Shown here: one piece after another, positions 44,501-55,060 of the stretch | Numbering within the stretch: position 1 is the first letter of the stretch | Layout: each line of letters begins with the position of its first letter | Assembly (NCBI RefSeq): GCF_949628265.1 | Contig: NC_088787.1 | Coordinates: 21,876,501 to 21,940,500 of the forward strand | Origin: Cloeon dipterum | Taxonomy: Eukaryota; Arthropoda; Insecta; Ephemeroptera; Baetidae | Direction: 5' to 3' | Length of the DNA: 64,000 nucleotides | Notes under the pieces: model-generated | Told to the model about the DNA's origin: nothing | Seen by the model: only the letters and a program-made list of their open reading frames with translations | Database searches by the model: none | Made by a program: the position numbers and the translations under genes

Positions 44501-47500
44501 AGAGCAAAATTACGTTATTTTTAGTTTTCATAAAATTTCCTCATTAAACCACTCTCGTCTGTGCGATTGAATCTTGGGCCAGCGCTGCGTCAAAAAGCCA
44601 ATCAGAGAACCGTTCTTTTCTCTTATTGTTCCTGTGGTACTTTTGTTAGATTCAAACAAAAAATCACTTAAAGTTAATTAAACTAAAAAATGTTTAGATA
44701 GATGCATTGCACTAATTAATCACTTTTCTTCATCTGCATTTTTTACAATGAATTTATCATTTCCGTAAACTAAGAGACTAAAACAAAAGCCTAAAACTCA
44801 TCCTGAGCGAGAGCATCAGGTTAAACTCGAGGTTAAAACAGAGCATAGGGAACGCATTTTACTCTGGGCAAAGAATATGTTTCTTGGGCCGGGCGCAAGG
44901 GCATGCAAATTTAATTTGACTGTCATTATGATTCATTGCGCCGGGGAGCGGCCAAATCCCGCGCAGGCGGCTGCAAAAAGAGTCTGCTCCTTCCTTGACA
45001 ATCAGTTTAACTTTGTGTGTTTTCTAGACGAGCGCGCGCGCTTGCAGTGCTGGCGGCTGGGCGGGCGACGGAGCGAGCGACTGCTGTGTTGACAACTGGT
45101 GTGCTTCTGGTCCCTGGCCGGGGTGATAAATGAACGGTCTCAACAGGCTTACTCTGTTTGTGTGGTGTGGATGCCACTTTTAACCACAGTGTCATCGTTG
45201 CGGCCTTTTCGCCACCGCCGCACGTGCCCGGCAAACGGCGGGGGCTGGCTCCATATTTTTTATACTCATAATTCCATTATATAAAAACGCGCGCGGCCGG
45301 CCGGCGGATTGTTCCGGCCGGCCGGCTAATGACTTTTGATAAAAATGCCGCCGCCGCCGCCGCCCGGAGATTAATGCACTCTTCATTGAGACCCGGTAGC
45401 GCAAAAACACAAGACTCATTGTTGCGGCGGTGATTTATGGTACGTGCCCAGGATCAGACACGCCGAAATCACTTTTTTAATTTAGAGACTAGCTTTAATT
45501 TACGGCCTCTTCATAAAGCACATAAAACGCCGTGTCTTGCGCGTAAAGCGGCCGTGGAAAAGACAAGAGGCGAGCTCGTCGCCGAGTGGCTGTTGAAAAA
45601 TTTATGCACGCTTTAAAAATTTGCCTCTTGCCGAACGAAGTAAAAGGCTCCAATTTCATTCTCCCAGTGCTCAACAGTTGAAGCAGGCAAACGAAAATCA
45701 TACCTTCGAGGCCGTTGTAATTGATGTTTTCACCGTCCTCGCGCCGCCACATGACGTAAGGCTCAGGGTAGCCCTCCGCCTTGCAGGTCATCGACACGTT
45801 GCTTCCCTCCCTGATCACCATGTCCGAACTCGTTTCCTTGTCCAGAATGGTCGGAGGCACTGGAATAATAAATAAATAAATAAATACTCACACTCTAATA
45901 ACCGAACAGGAAAAGTGTCTGATGTTTTAAATAGGGATCGTGTAGCTTGTCGGGTGGGGATGAAGTTCAGTGATGGCTTTTATTCCATTATCGTCTTTGA
46001 AAAAATTACCAAAAATACAATTTTAGTTCGATTGTTTGTTGTTCATAAATATCGATTGATTATATAATAATTTTCAAATAAATTTAAAAAAACCTATTTG
46101 GACTTAACTTTCAGAAGCGTGGATCTAGCGAACCATAAATAACAGCATCTATTAATTTAGCAAATTGTCATATTTCATCAAGAACGATCGAATGGTAGTA
46201 AAAAATCAACGCAGTTTTAAGGTTCAAAGGTGCGTCCCCCTGCAAGGATTTAAATTAAGAAAATTTCCAACAAATGAAACAAAAACACGCACAAAAAGTT
46301 CATCCCTAAATTACAGGAAACAATAAATACAATGATATTATACAACTTAAAATTCATCTATTGTGTGATAGTAAACTTGGTAGCTGCTGTATTATTGGGT
46401 GATCGAGTTAATGCCACGAGTTTAGGCGTGTGGTGCTCAATTTGCGTTGACGCCTGGCGTGTGTGTGAGTGTTATAGTTTGACGGCGGCACTCACCGACG
46501 ACTTGCACATATCCGACCCTCGATCGCATGGGATCAGTGTTGATCTGACACATGTACCAGCCACGGTCCTCCTCCTGGACGTCTGTGATGTGCAAATACC
46601 ACGACCTGTGGTCGTTGTACGACAGCGAAATTCGAGGGTTTTGCGTGATCACGTTGTGGTGGATCGAGAGGATCGTCTGCGTGTCCACGCGCACCCACGC
46701 CACCTGCAACGCAAAATCGGCGTTTTCCATTAGGCAAAATACACAATCCATTTTGCTCTGCAGAAACATTATATATTTCATTGCAGACCAGACTGCTCCG
46801 AGTAATCCTGGCAAAGAGAAGATAACAAAAAATCTCGTCTGCTCCTCGTTTGCAGTCTCTGGCGCCGCGCTGCACAAGGGAAAATCCGTAAATAGTGGCA
46901 GAAATGAAGAAAAAAATCATCATCCCAGCAGAAAGAGATGCAGTAGTAGCAGCAGTGGAGCAGAAAATAATCCTCGTTCGAGAGCAGCTCTAATAACGGT
47001 GGGGCGAATTCATTATTATTATTGCCGCTGCGTTATCTGTTTGGCAAATAGCAGCGGGCAAGTTGAAAAGCAGAAGAGCCAGCAGCCAGCCTTTCTTGGC
47101 AGGTACAGACTGAGCAGGAGGAAAAGCGCTCGTTGCGCGTATTTTCCGTTCACCCGGTACAATTGAAAAGAGGCGGAATTTGTTTGCTCTCACCGATATT
47201 AAAAAGCGAACAATGCCGGTAATTACTTTCATCCGGGGAGCGAGCGAAAACAATTTTTGTCGTGGCCACACACACATGCAAAATTTACCAATGGTTGACA
47301 TCAATTGATAAAGGGAGTGTTCAGTAGGCTTTCTTAAGATTCCCTGTACTATAATTGTTTAAAAGCAAAAACGGCATTTTAAACAATAACTATATTTTGA
47401 GGAGGTTTCCGCAATTTCACGATATTGTATTCCACAATGAACGAATAATTGAATTTAAAAAGTTCAATTCAAGTTCCTCTATTTTCTCATAAAATAATTG

Positions 47501-50322
47501 TTTTTTTAGGATTCAATAGAATATTTCTCCCTCTTAGTCTGGTCTAAGCACATTCATTGAAGGGGTGAGAGAATCAATAGGATGATTGTTCAAATTGAAT
47601 TTAAGTGATTGTTATATACATAGATATACGCGATCGATTAGTCACTTTTATTGTTTACAACCTGCGAAAAAATGTATGCTAAACTTTTCCACGCTAAAAG
47701 ATGGCTTTATCAAAATAATAAATTTAAACATCTCATTCGTTTTCAATTTTAGTCTCATTCCAAAAATTCGATTTAAGTAACCTTAACCAACACCTCTCAA
47801 ATCAATCAACAGAAATGTTGTTATTAAGATTGATGAGACGAGTTCGACGGTGTTTGGATTTTTGTGAAACAACTATCCTGAAAATACTTACCTGTTAAAC
47901 TCGAAAAATAGAAATTTTGGTCTTTGAGTGCTCGCCCCCCCCCCCCCCCCCCAATGGAAAATTTGGGTATAATAGGAACAAGTTAAGGCATTAAATATTT
48001 ATCAAAATTGCCAGACTTCAGATCAAGATAATTTCCTTCTGCTTTGGGAAATATTGGCTCCTCTAGATTGTAGCAAAACTTTTAATAAATATTTTCGTTT
48101 GGTAAAGAGACTTTTTTGCTTTTTTCATTTATTTATTTTTTATGTTTTGCAGAAAAACCAGAGGGAAAAATGTGCAAACCCCGCCAGAGAGTACATTTCG
48201 CCGGGCGTAATCCGGCCCGCCGGCCCATCAAACGTCAATTAATCATCGTGCTGCTTTTATTCGGGCGCGCTGTTTCAGATGAGATTATTCAGATTGGCCG
48301 CGGGATCAAACCGCGTCTGTCTGTCCGTCCGTCCGTTCGCACCTGCGGCGTGCGTTATGCAGGCGCCGAAATTTGAATACAAATCGACTGAACGTCACAC
48401 GCGTGCACCTCTCTTTTCGCACGTCGCTGCACACGATCAGCGTTTTCAAAATTGGAATCGCTCTTTATTACTATGCAAATGCTATTATTGTAAAATGGAT
48501 TGATATCTCGCCGCACACAAATGGCCGTTCGTGTGTGTATACACAAAACACAAAAAGCGTTCGTCGATGGTCCACGAAAAGCGCGCTCGTGGTTTTCAGC
48601 TTGTTTGGTTGAGCAAAACTCGATACGGAATTAGGAATACAAAAAGTGAAAAACAATCATGATAATGGGGAATTTAGTTCAATTTAAAAACAAATAAAAC
48701 GATACAAGTAGGTCTATTCCACATTTCGTCAGTATTTTCTCTCATTTTTACTTTATGCTTGGAAAGTATAATTCTGCTGTTATATCCCTTTGATTATGGA
48801 TTTTGTCTAGCAGGTTAAGTACTGCTGTTGAGGATTGTTAGAATGTATTAAAAATTTAAAAAAGCTAATATGCAACCGTTTAGTCGTACTCGATGGGCTG
48901 GTTGCATAACTTAAAATTTCTTTGTATCCAAACTAACGAGTTTTTATAGGGTTAAGTCACGTACAGCAATCAAGTTATGGTTTGATTCCTGGTTTGTTGA
49001 AGCACGAGTGTTCGAGATCCGAGGGGTTCGAAACATTTAATGTCAAAGGATCTAGATGAGTGACACAACAAACTTAGGAATCAAACTTGTTCTAATGAAA
49101 CAAAGTAAATTATTTTGTCTTGAATGTGCCATCCATTGACACGGTACATGGTACTTATATTGCTTGCTTATCCAATTTAAAGTAGAGAGCCTTACAGGCC
49201 AACAATTAAGAACATTTTGCAAGTAGTTCATTGATTTTATTGTTTTTGAAATTTAGAATCAGTTTATCAGTACAATGTGCATTAATAAAATCAGGACCAA
49301 TGAACAGTTAAATTTCAGATTTTTCCATTCTGTTTTGAAAAACTAATTGGTTTGTGTATGTCTTTTTTGCTTGATATCGATCCCTTCTTGTCGCTATATC
49401 TATCCAATGATGTACGGACTAAGAGCTAAATTCCTCTTCTTGGCTAAATAAATCATGATTTTCAATATCAAGACTGTGCTTACCACTTGATCTGCATGCA
49501 ATTTTTTATGCTGATTGTTTCAGAAATTCAAACGACAAAATGAATTTGTTTATTAAACACCTATTTGTGTACAACAGATTCTATTATATAACAAAAATGT
49601 CAGGTCAGTCATTTGGCTGGTAATATTGCAGCCAGGGTCAAACGACAAAATAGGAACATTTTAGCTCTATGCCTCAATTTTCAGAACATATTTTAGCTAA
49701 AACGGTAAAATTATTTTTCAGAATTTTCCAGTACATATCCTCTTTAAAAAATTGAAAATGGTGAATATTTGCCATTATATTATTCAGCGTTATTTTTTTG
49801 CAAAACTGTAATTGGTAGAAAATAATTTAACAGAATCGATCCAAAGTTACTCTATTTTTTTCACAAAAACACAACGGTGCAACGAACGGCAACTTGGCTA
49901 GAGTATAACGAACTCCTTTGAGCGTGGGCTGCGCGGTTATTATTGTTGTTTGGCGGGCAAAAAGAAGCAACTTTGTCTCCGACAGCAGCAGCAGCAGGTA
50001 AAGGGATAATCCTTTGATCCAGCCGGCTAACCAGCGGATAAAAACGGGCCAATTGGGAAGATGCGCTGCACAAAGAGGCTTCCTAATGAGCTGCTGCTGC
50101 TTCTGCTGCCCCGCATAATTAGCCGCACTTCAGAAGCACCGCAGCGCGTGCAAGTGAAAGTCTCTCCTAGCCAGGAAGGTGAAAAACAAATCGAGGTGGA
50201 AAATTTTAAAATGGGCACCTTGTAGCCACGCAGGTTTTCCACGACACACGCCAGCAACGCGTCCTTTCCCAGGGTCACCGTCACGTTCGGGATGTTCTCG
50301 GCGAAGCGCGGCATTATAGCCT
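29652..50322 (-). CDS. DIP/lachesin-family three-Ig GPI-anchored adhesion protein, 9 exons, 5' end missing
   Basis: Exons in order of translation: 50219-50322, 46496-46703, 45704-45859, 43198-43326, 40496-40633, 35088-35237, 33426-33485, 29857-29922, 29652-29785. They encode 380 residues after a first split codon, and every junction is in phase: phase 1 throughout, apart from a phase 0 intron inside Ig1. Ig1 runs from NVTVTLGKDALLACVVENL to the family signature LHITDVQEEDRGWYMCQINT. Ig2 contains EGSNVSMTCKAEGYPEP and MGAYLCIASNGVPP. Ig3 starts FPPMLSIPNQLEAAYVGQD and ends YKCVAKNSLGETDG. A Thr/Ser/Pro linker, a basic linker and a C-terminal hydrophobic GPI-type signal follow. DIPs are neuronal surface proteins that bind Dpr partners in synaptic recognition. 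That role and the subfamily are inferred: the sequence supports DIP/lachesin but does not fix which DIP. The signal peptide exon was not found. Confidence 0.93.
29857..29922 (-). CDS. DIP gene: basic linker exon (66 nt)
   Basis: RGKQSRQRHRAKNDVLDPRR, then Thr, phase 1 in and out, with a strong donor ACAG|GTAAGT. The acceptor is TTCTGTTTCGAG, preceded by a pyrimidine-rich tract. A competing AAAGCAG acceptor inside would break the phase. Confidence 0.8.
29923..33425. other. DIP intron (3.5 kb)
   Basis: AT-rich with a GC-richer island at about 30820-31560 whose ORFs lie on both strands and carry no domain. No repeat family was recognised. A pentamer run adjoining the next exon is listed separately. 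Confidence 0.6.
33285..33320. repeat. CTCGC-type pentanucleotide repeat
   Basis: GCCTC/CTCGC units around 33293-33315, in a CpG-rich island just downstream of the 60-nt DIP linker exon. Confidence 0.7.
33426..33485 (-). CDS. DIP gene: Thr/Ser/Pro linker exon (60 nt)
   Basis: A short exon with no useful ORF of its own, found between TCTGTCCGGCAG and TCAG|GTGAGC. In phase 1 it reads EIPAPSTSTTSTPEPVTSRS, so Ig3 continues DGVIKLEEIPAP, the usual KLxEIPxP boundary of this family. It is a likely O-glycosylated stalk. Confidence 0.85.
33486..35087. other. DIP intron (1.6 kb)
   Basis: AT-rich; no gene, RNA or repeat family recognised. Confidence 0.55.
35088..35237 (-). CDS. DIP gene: Ig3, second half
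   Basis: DKYEISSADSSYKKYMRLKI, then FVSYKCVAKNSLGETDG and VIKLE; second Ig3 Cys present. Acceptor ATTGCAG, donor GAGG|GTGAGT, phase 1 at both ends. Confidence 0.97.
35524..35564. repeat. (CT)20 microsatellite
   Basis: About 40 bases of CT repeat in a DIP intron. Confidence 0.97.
37480..37770 (+). repeat. Repeat R1, copy 4 (DIP intron)
   Basis: TTGCGATCTATCAAATGGTG, GCGAATTATGAGCTAA, AAGGAGACAATGCTCGCCGC and TTGATTAGCATGCAAACTTT, in the R1 order. Confidence 0.7.
38640..38975. mobile_element. Foldback MITE, family M2, copy A (DIP intron)
   Basis: Long inverted ends: TAGCACTGCAATTTC..., then GATTTCTGAG and AATTAGGTTAGGC at the left. The right end, read inward, gives TAGCACTGCAATTTC, GATTTCTGAG and AATAGGTTAGGC. 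No ORF. Related to copy B at about 61105-61700 and to a fragment near 44575-44675. Confidence 0.75.
40496..40633 (-). CDS. DIP gene: Ig3, first half
   Basis: PPMLSIPNQLEAAYVGQDVS, LECHTEAYPTSLNYW and ERGDMIVS, with the first Ig3 Cys and core Trp. Phase 1 at both ends. Confidence 0.97.
41400..41545 (+). repeat. Repeat R3, copy 1
   Basis: CCAAATCTCGGGTTCTAACC, ATCAGAATTGCAAAAACCAC and CTCGTCTCGACCTTC are shared in order with 59925-60065. Confidence 0.55.
42695..42715. repeat. Poly(T) tract
   Basis: Twenty-one T residues in a DIP intron; no attached retroelement recognised. Confidence 0.95.
43198..43326 (-). CDS. DIP gene: Ig2, second half
   Basis: NVIDGEVLNISRVSRLHMGA and YLCIASNGVPPTISKRVLL, with a sequon NIS. 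Phase 1 at both ends; the donor CAAT|GTGCGT yields RVQF before PPMLSIPN. Confidence 0.96.
44575..44675 (+). repeat. Fragment of MITE family M2
   Basis: AGCGCTGCGTCAAAAAGCCA, ATCAGAGAACC and TTAGATTCAAACAAAAAATC resemble the interior and right arm of the M2 copies at 38.7 and 61.5 kb. Confidence 0.45.
45294..45326. repeat. GGCCGGCC inverted repeat
   Basis: Two GGCCGGCCGG-type arms separated by about ten bases, giving a very stable hairpin. A TATA-like ATATAAAA lies just to the left (about 45279-45286). Confidence 0.8.
45704..45859 (-). CDS. DIP gene: Ig2, first half
   Basis: PPTILDKETSSDMVIREGSN, TCKAEGYPEPYVMWRREDG and ending NYNGLE. Phase 1 at both ends. Confidence 0.97.
46496..46703 (-). 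CDS. DIP gene: Ig1, second half
   Basis: VAWVRVDTQTILSIHHNVIT and on to MCQINTDPMRSRVGYVQVV, with the second Ig1 Cys. The acceptor is GTTGCAG and the donor GTCG|GTGAGT (phase 1). This is the most diagnostic exon for the DIP/lachesin family. Confidence 0.97.
47935..47952. repeat. Poly(C)18 tract (poly(G) on the gene strand)
   Basis: Eighteen consecutive C residues in an AT-rich setting inside the first DIP intron found here. Confidence 0.97.
49240..49560 (+). repeat. Repeat R1, copy 5 (DIP intron)
   Basis: ATCAGGACCAATGAACAGTT, ATATCTATCCAATGATGTAC, AATAAATCATGATTTTCAA and CTTGATCTGCATGCAA, in the R1 order. Confidence 0.66.
50219..50322 (-). CDS. DIP gene: Ig1, first half
   Basis: AIMPRFAENIPNVTVTLGKD and LACVVENLRGYK, holding the first Ig1 Cys. 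Acceptor TTTTGTTTCAG (phase 1 in), donor AAG|GTGCCC (phase 0). One N-glycosylation sequon (NVT). Confidence 0.93.
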
Positions 50323-53300
50323 CTGAAACAAAACACACATTTTTTGTAGCCAGGATAAAATGTATATCGACGTAACAAATATTTTTAAATAGTATTTAAC
50401 TTTCACGATGCTCGTGATGGTCAATTATACAGTACTTTCGATAGGACCAAATCAATAGGTCCCTGGAATTTCTTTATGCGAAATATTGTCATTAGTAATT
50501 CGGAGATTAGTGAAACATTTTCAACATTTATTCGATTCATAACATTTTCACATACTTTTTATAAAGTTTCATAAATATTTTACAACGATTTAAACTAAAA
50601 AAAACATTGCTAATTTTGTATCCTGCATAAAAAGTCTGAAATTCGGTGAAAGTAGAATCAGAATTGAGTTTCGGAGATTTACTCTGCCTCCATTGGCTGC
50701 AAACTCTTCTTTCCGGCGTAGTAAAAGAAACAAAAATCACGGATTTCCAATCAATCAGGCGCGAAGTGGATGAAACGCACTTTCGCCCAATTTGCACGAG
50801 CAGGAATTTCCATCGGCACTTTTACTTTATCGCCGTCGCGGCCGAGGAAGAGAGCGTGGCGGAGGAAAAGAAAGGAATATATATAAGGAATTGGAGCGCC
50901 GATTTGCTCCCCAGTCGCAGTGGCAGCGCAGCTTTTTTCCGTTTTTCCGCCGCCGCCGCACACGAGGCGTTCGTTCGTTGGTTGTTAGCTTTTTGCAGTC
51001 GGAGGTCTGCATTAAGGGCGGGCGGGAGAAAAAGGCCGACGGCACACTCGAGTTACAACGAGGCACTGACGGAAACAATTTGTATACAAGCGGCACCACC
51101 GGCGGGCACAAAATATAGATAGTTTCTGTCAATAACTCGGCAGCCGCGTTGTAATGCACCGGCTGCAAGTTTGTTGTTTTTACGGCGTGCGACCGCAAGC
51201 GAGTCGGAGCAGCTGCCGAAAGCCGACAAATGGATAAATAAATAAGGCGGGCAGCAAGCACACACTCGCCTTCGCGCCCTCGGCACCCGCCAGCCCAGCC
51301 AACAACAACGGTACACTGCGCCTCCTGAACTCGCAATATTCAAACAAGGGTAATCGCTCCTTGGGGCGACCAACGGCAAGCACGTGCTGTCACTCTGCAC
51401 ACCGATATTTATGACTCCCAATTTTTCCTTTCTCTCTGATTCCTTTGATCGGCAAAGCGTGTCACTGACACTTGTCAATGACAGTTTTCTTTGTTTCCTT
51501 ATTTATATTAAGACCTACAGGAGGAAACATTGAGTGAAATTTATAAATTTGAGTGGTGAGACATTAAATTTGTCAAATCAATTATCAACCAAACCAGCAC
51601 TAGCATAATCCTTAATTAGAAAATATTTGAAAGAAGAGATTTGGTTAAAAATTTTTCCAAGCAAAGCTGTGAGTTTTCTTTTATGAAGAATAATTTAAAC
51701 TAGTCTGTGGAACCATCGGGATACTCTTTTAGAGGCTAAAATCGTGCAAATAACTTGCAATTCCTTTTCATATTCGAAATATTGGTAAGAAAACTAGTAA
51801 GAAAGGGGTAAAACCAGTCTAAATAGGCTCAAATAGTCTAAAATTTCGAACCCTGTCCACAAATATCAAGCTAATCAAGTTAAACCAGCGAAAAATGACT
51901 TGTAAACACAATTGTTTTATGTATCGCAGTGGAAGCAACTTTAGATTTATTTTTATTTAGCTAAGTGGTAATCGTAGCGAGAGATATTATATTAAATCTT
52001 ACATTTAGCGATAGCATCTCTGGAGGAGGATCGTGTGTAACGAAGAGACTCCGTTATACACACGGCGTCGCAAGAAAAGAGTTGATTTAAGGAGCCGCGC
52101 GCGTCTTGCAGAAAGGAAAATCTTCTCAAAGGGAATGAGAAATCACCCAGATTTTGCCGCAGCTTTTAACTTGTGCTGAATGCCAGCACTTTATTTAAAT
52201 AATTCCGTCTCGGCAGCTTGCGCGGTGGCGGCGGCGGAAAAGAGGAGAGAGATGTTTATAATAATGGCCAACACTTAGAATTATTACTGTGTTACACGAG
52301 CAAGAGAGAGAGAGAAAAGCAGTTTGTGTCGCTAAATCGAGTCGTTGAGGAGTAATTTCTCGAAGGCGGCCGGCTCCTTTGTCAACAACTCGCGCGCGGA
52401 GGAGCGAGCAAAGCAAGCTGTTCTTACACTTTAAAAAGCTTGTTTTTTCTGCCACCGCGCGTGCTGCAAAACTTCTTTTTCACTCTTTTTACGCTCTGCC
52501 TGGCTGTTCTGGTGCTTTTTTAATCTGCTTGCGACCGCTGCTGCCGACAAGGAAATAAAGAAAATCTCGCTGCTTTGTGTTCTTCTTCGTGCAGCAACAC
52601 TCGCGTGGACACATAAAAATAAATAAACAAATGCCGGGCCCGCGCGCGCGATTGAATCCGGCCTAATCCCCAAATGTAATCTCGGGAATAACGGATTCCA
52701 TTGCCACGGGCCATAAATTCAACGCGTAATAGCGCAGCCGATTTTAAAAAAAAGGAGCCAATGAGACAAACATAAATCTATCCCTCGGGCCCCGAGGGAG
52801 CTCTGCAGATGCTTCCCGCACTCACTCTCTTATTCTCCCCTGATTTTTGACCTCTAGCAGTAGGCACGCGCTCTTTTCTTTTTCTTTTCTTTACTTCCCT
52901 CAGCCTCTTTCCATATAAGGTCAAAAATTGATCCACATCTCTCGTTTCTAATTTCGTGCTGGGCCCATATTTCAAAAGTGCCTGCAGATTCCACAATTCC
53001 GCCTGACAAGGGTTGGGAATGTTAGACGGTTTGTTCCAAAGAAAGATTTTTAGCCAATCTAAAAAAGCCAGTAATTTAGCAAATTTTAGACTGCTTCCTG
53101 CCTATTAATATAAAATTTTCAGAAGGGTGTGGTGGTTAAAAAGAGCTTAAGGTCAATTTCACATTATTTCACTGAAGAAATAATGATAATTAGTGACAAC
53201 TAATAGCGAACCTCTCTTGATCCAAAACGTGTTTCCAAGCAAAGTAAGCAACAGACTGCATGTCTCAACAGCTTCAAAAGCCCTGCTCAGAAACTTATTC

Positions 53301-54739
53301 CTTCGAATTATCTTTACAGTAAAAAATATAATGGTCAAACTCAGCATTTTCCATCTGTTTTCGATTAAAAAATGAAGAAAAAGTTTATGAGATCACGTTT
53401 TGAAAGTCAATTTTTGTGAACATTGCTTGGTAATTTTTGAAGGGGCGAGTTAGGGATTGACGAAGGAGGGTGTGTAAAACCGTTTTTGAAAGGATTTCAA
53501 ACGCAGGGTCACTGTAGAGCAAAAGCGCTGTTAAATTAATAAAAATAGTTCCCTTTAGATGAGGAGTGGAGGAGGGGTGAATAGGGGCACCTCCTTGGAA
53601 CCGTTTTGGCTCGTCAGTGTGCATCAAGAAAAGTTATTTGGTATGCGATTTTTGCATTTCAACGATCAGCACAAGCCAAGATCTCGAGTTCTCTTGAAAA
53701 AAAATCACTCGCTTCTTTTCCAAACTTTGATTATTTTAAACTCAAAATTGAAAATAGGCAAAATATTTTCTCTACAATATCGTTGTTAGACATAAAATGG
53801 TTTCTGAAATGAAGTAATTAATTTAAGAAATTAATAGAAATAGAGACCATACCAATGAATAAGTTTTAATTTTTAGTATGTGATAAAGGGGGAAAATTAA
53901 TCTCTAGAGATGAAATCAGAATTTTTACTAAGATTAAAATAAAATGCTTTTATTTTTTTAACATCTTAGAAATATTCGAGCATCTTAAAATCCCAACCCT
54001 CCAAGCGTGACACCAAGTCCACCTTGGGCGGTGCAAAAAACTTGTTCGGGAAGTGCTCCAAATTCGACAGACTTCACTTTTTGCGCGAGCGTCCGCCGTT
54101 GCCGTCAGCAGCAGGCGGGCTTGAAAAATGCCCTTTCCGTCGTCCCCTCGGCGCGCGCTAAGTCCGGGGCTCAAAACACACGCACACTCGCTCTGGCAAA
54201 CGGGCAGCTGGCCTCTCTCGCCGCCCGCCGCCGGAACAATAAGAAAGATCCGGTGCCGGAGCAGGGCCGTTTGACTCGCAGGTTATGCCTGAGCCCTCTC
54301 AAATAAATTGCGCCAAGATTGCCGAGTTAATCTGGCGAGGATCACACACATCTCGGTGATTTATCTCAACAAGAATAGCTCGACTATTACGCCGGCTGCA
54401 TGGTCTCACTCTGCCGCCTCGCAGTCAGATGGGGTGTCGCACACCAGCCTGTGCCGTACGTCTCCGCCGCCGCCTCTGAAAACAACACGCAAACTCTCAT
54501 CCCGTCCTCCAGCCACCAGACCAGCAGCCGATAAAACCAACACTTCGCCCCGTGAAAGCGTGAAAACAAGCAGCTTGACAGCGCTCTCGTTAAATCAAGT
54601 GCCGCTCAACTGACTGCATAGCATTTCCGAGAGCCCAGATTTAAGAGTGAAAGCACCTCAATATTGGCTTCAACCCTTATTCATTTTTAAAGGCAACAAT
54701 TTAGACTGTAGTAATTCTGAATGTAGCAAGTAGGTCATT

Positions 54740-55060
54740 GCGTTTATTGTTTGTGAAAATTAGCAACAGTTTATATCTACAACGTGCAATAATAGGATCA
54801 GGACCGAGGAACTGTTAAATTTCAGGGGTTGCCAAATTTCTCGAAAATTAAACAGTTTGTCAATTATTTTTTTGCTCGATTTATATCCCTCTCTTCATGA
54901 TCTATCCCATATGGCGTGCGAATTATGAGCTAAAGTTCCCTTCTGGCGAAATAAGGAGACAATGCTCGACTCTTGATGAGTATGCAAATTTCTGAGCTGA
55001 TTTTCTCATAAATTTAAACGGCAACCTGGGTAATTGCTAGCTTTTTCATAAATTTTATAA
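54740..55060 (+). repeat. Repeat R1, copy 6
   Basis: ATCAGGACCGAGGAACTGTT, CATGATCTATCCCATATGGC, TTCCCTTCTGGCGAAATAAG, GAGACAATGCTCGAC and GAGTATGCAAATTTC, in the R1 order. Confidence 0.7.

Larger units (their letters stand above)
43327..45703. other. DIP intron (2.4 kb)
   Basis: Contains an M2 MITE fragment (44575-44675) and a strongly GC-rich block at 44870-45470 with GGCCGGCC palindromes and a GCC run at 45347-45364. Confidence 0.55.
46704..50218. other. DIP intron within Ig1 (3.5 kb)
   Basis: The only phase 0 intron of the gene. Holds a C18 tract, R1 copy 5, GC-rich islands (46750-47200, 48130-48600) and a GC-rich, GCA-repeat-bearing patch just before the Ig1 exon (49860-50130). No further coding segment. 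Confidence 0.55.

Noticed and set aside
46552..47166. 204-codon plus-strand ORF, the longest in the window
   Set aside because: It is antisense to the Ig1 exon of the DIP gene and then runs into Ser-rich, low-complexity sequence. No domain is recognisable, and the minus-strand exon has clear homology.
50827..51478. Overlapping ORFs of 108-169 codons on both strands
   Set aside because: All frames are open because the island is GC-rich. The translations are low complexity with no shared domain or splice logic.
52431..52714. Possible signal-peptide exon for the DIP gene (a hydrophobic stretch on the minus strand)
   Set aside because: The attractive hydrophobic frame has no ATG start (it opens with TTG), and no phase 1 donor was found at a suitable place.
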